Origin: Sphingomonadales bacterium
GTDB taxonomy: Bacteria > Pseudomonadota > Alphaproteobacteria > Sphingomonadales > Sphingomonadaceae
Assembly (NCBI GenBank): GCA_027486275.1
Contig: JAIXPM010000069.1
Location: forward strand, 1 to 5,773
Direction: 5' to 3'
DNA: 5,773 bases
The translations under genes were made by a program, and so were the position numbers. Shown here piece after piece: positions 5,757 to 5,773 of the stretch (position 1 is its first letter; the number at the start of each line of letters is the position of its first letter). The notes under the pieces were generated by a model. That model saw nothing but the letters and a program-made list of their open reading frames with translations, ran no database searches and was not told the DNA's origin.

Positions 5757-5773
5757 AACCAGGTTTGGCACAA

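Overview
The window reads as chromosomal DNA of a high-GC alphaproteobacterium that makes bacteriochlorophyll a. The left end carries the 3' part of a peripheral light-harvesting (LH2-type) alpha subunit gene and, facing it, a pucC-type antenna assembly transporter. The middle carries the order ispH, thrB, rnhA, which is common in alphaproteobacteria. The right end carries a tandem glycine riboswitch. An aerobic anoxygenic phototroph, perhaps a sphingomonad, fits best, but the lineage is inferred from gene order and composition and not from a marker gene.

Layout. Positions 1-192 (+) are the end of pucA, followed by a small hairpin and a strong intrinsic terminator (228-260). Positions 406-1815 (-) are pucC, convergent with pucA. 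Positions 1820-2084 form a non-coding block of nested inverted repeats: 29-bp terminal inverted repeats enclose two further long hairpin arms, so the whole block can fold as a three-way junction. One end lies four bases from the pucC start codon. Positions 2137-4559 (-) are an ispH-thrB-rnhA operon with a 16-bp gap and then an 8-bp overlap. Divergent from ispH, 4646-5293 (+) encodes an unrecognised periplasmic lipoprotein. Tail to tail with it is a 47-codon open frame (5300-5443, -) that may be a small membrane or secreted protein. A candidate promoter (5504-5532) leads into a tandem glycine riboswitch (about 5565-5756, +). The gene it controls, probably a glycine cleavage gene, lies beyond the window.

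Functionally, pucA and pucC belong together: the antenna polypeptide and a membrane protein needed for its assembly. IspH makes the isoprenoid precursors from which carotenoids and the bacteriochlorophyll tail derive, but its operon with homoserine kinase and RNase HI is a housekeeping one and need not be photosynthesis-specific. The least explained item is the 265-bp palindromic block, which looks like a non-autonomous mobile or REP-like repeat and seems to form the 5' leader of pucC.
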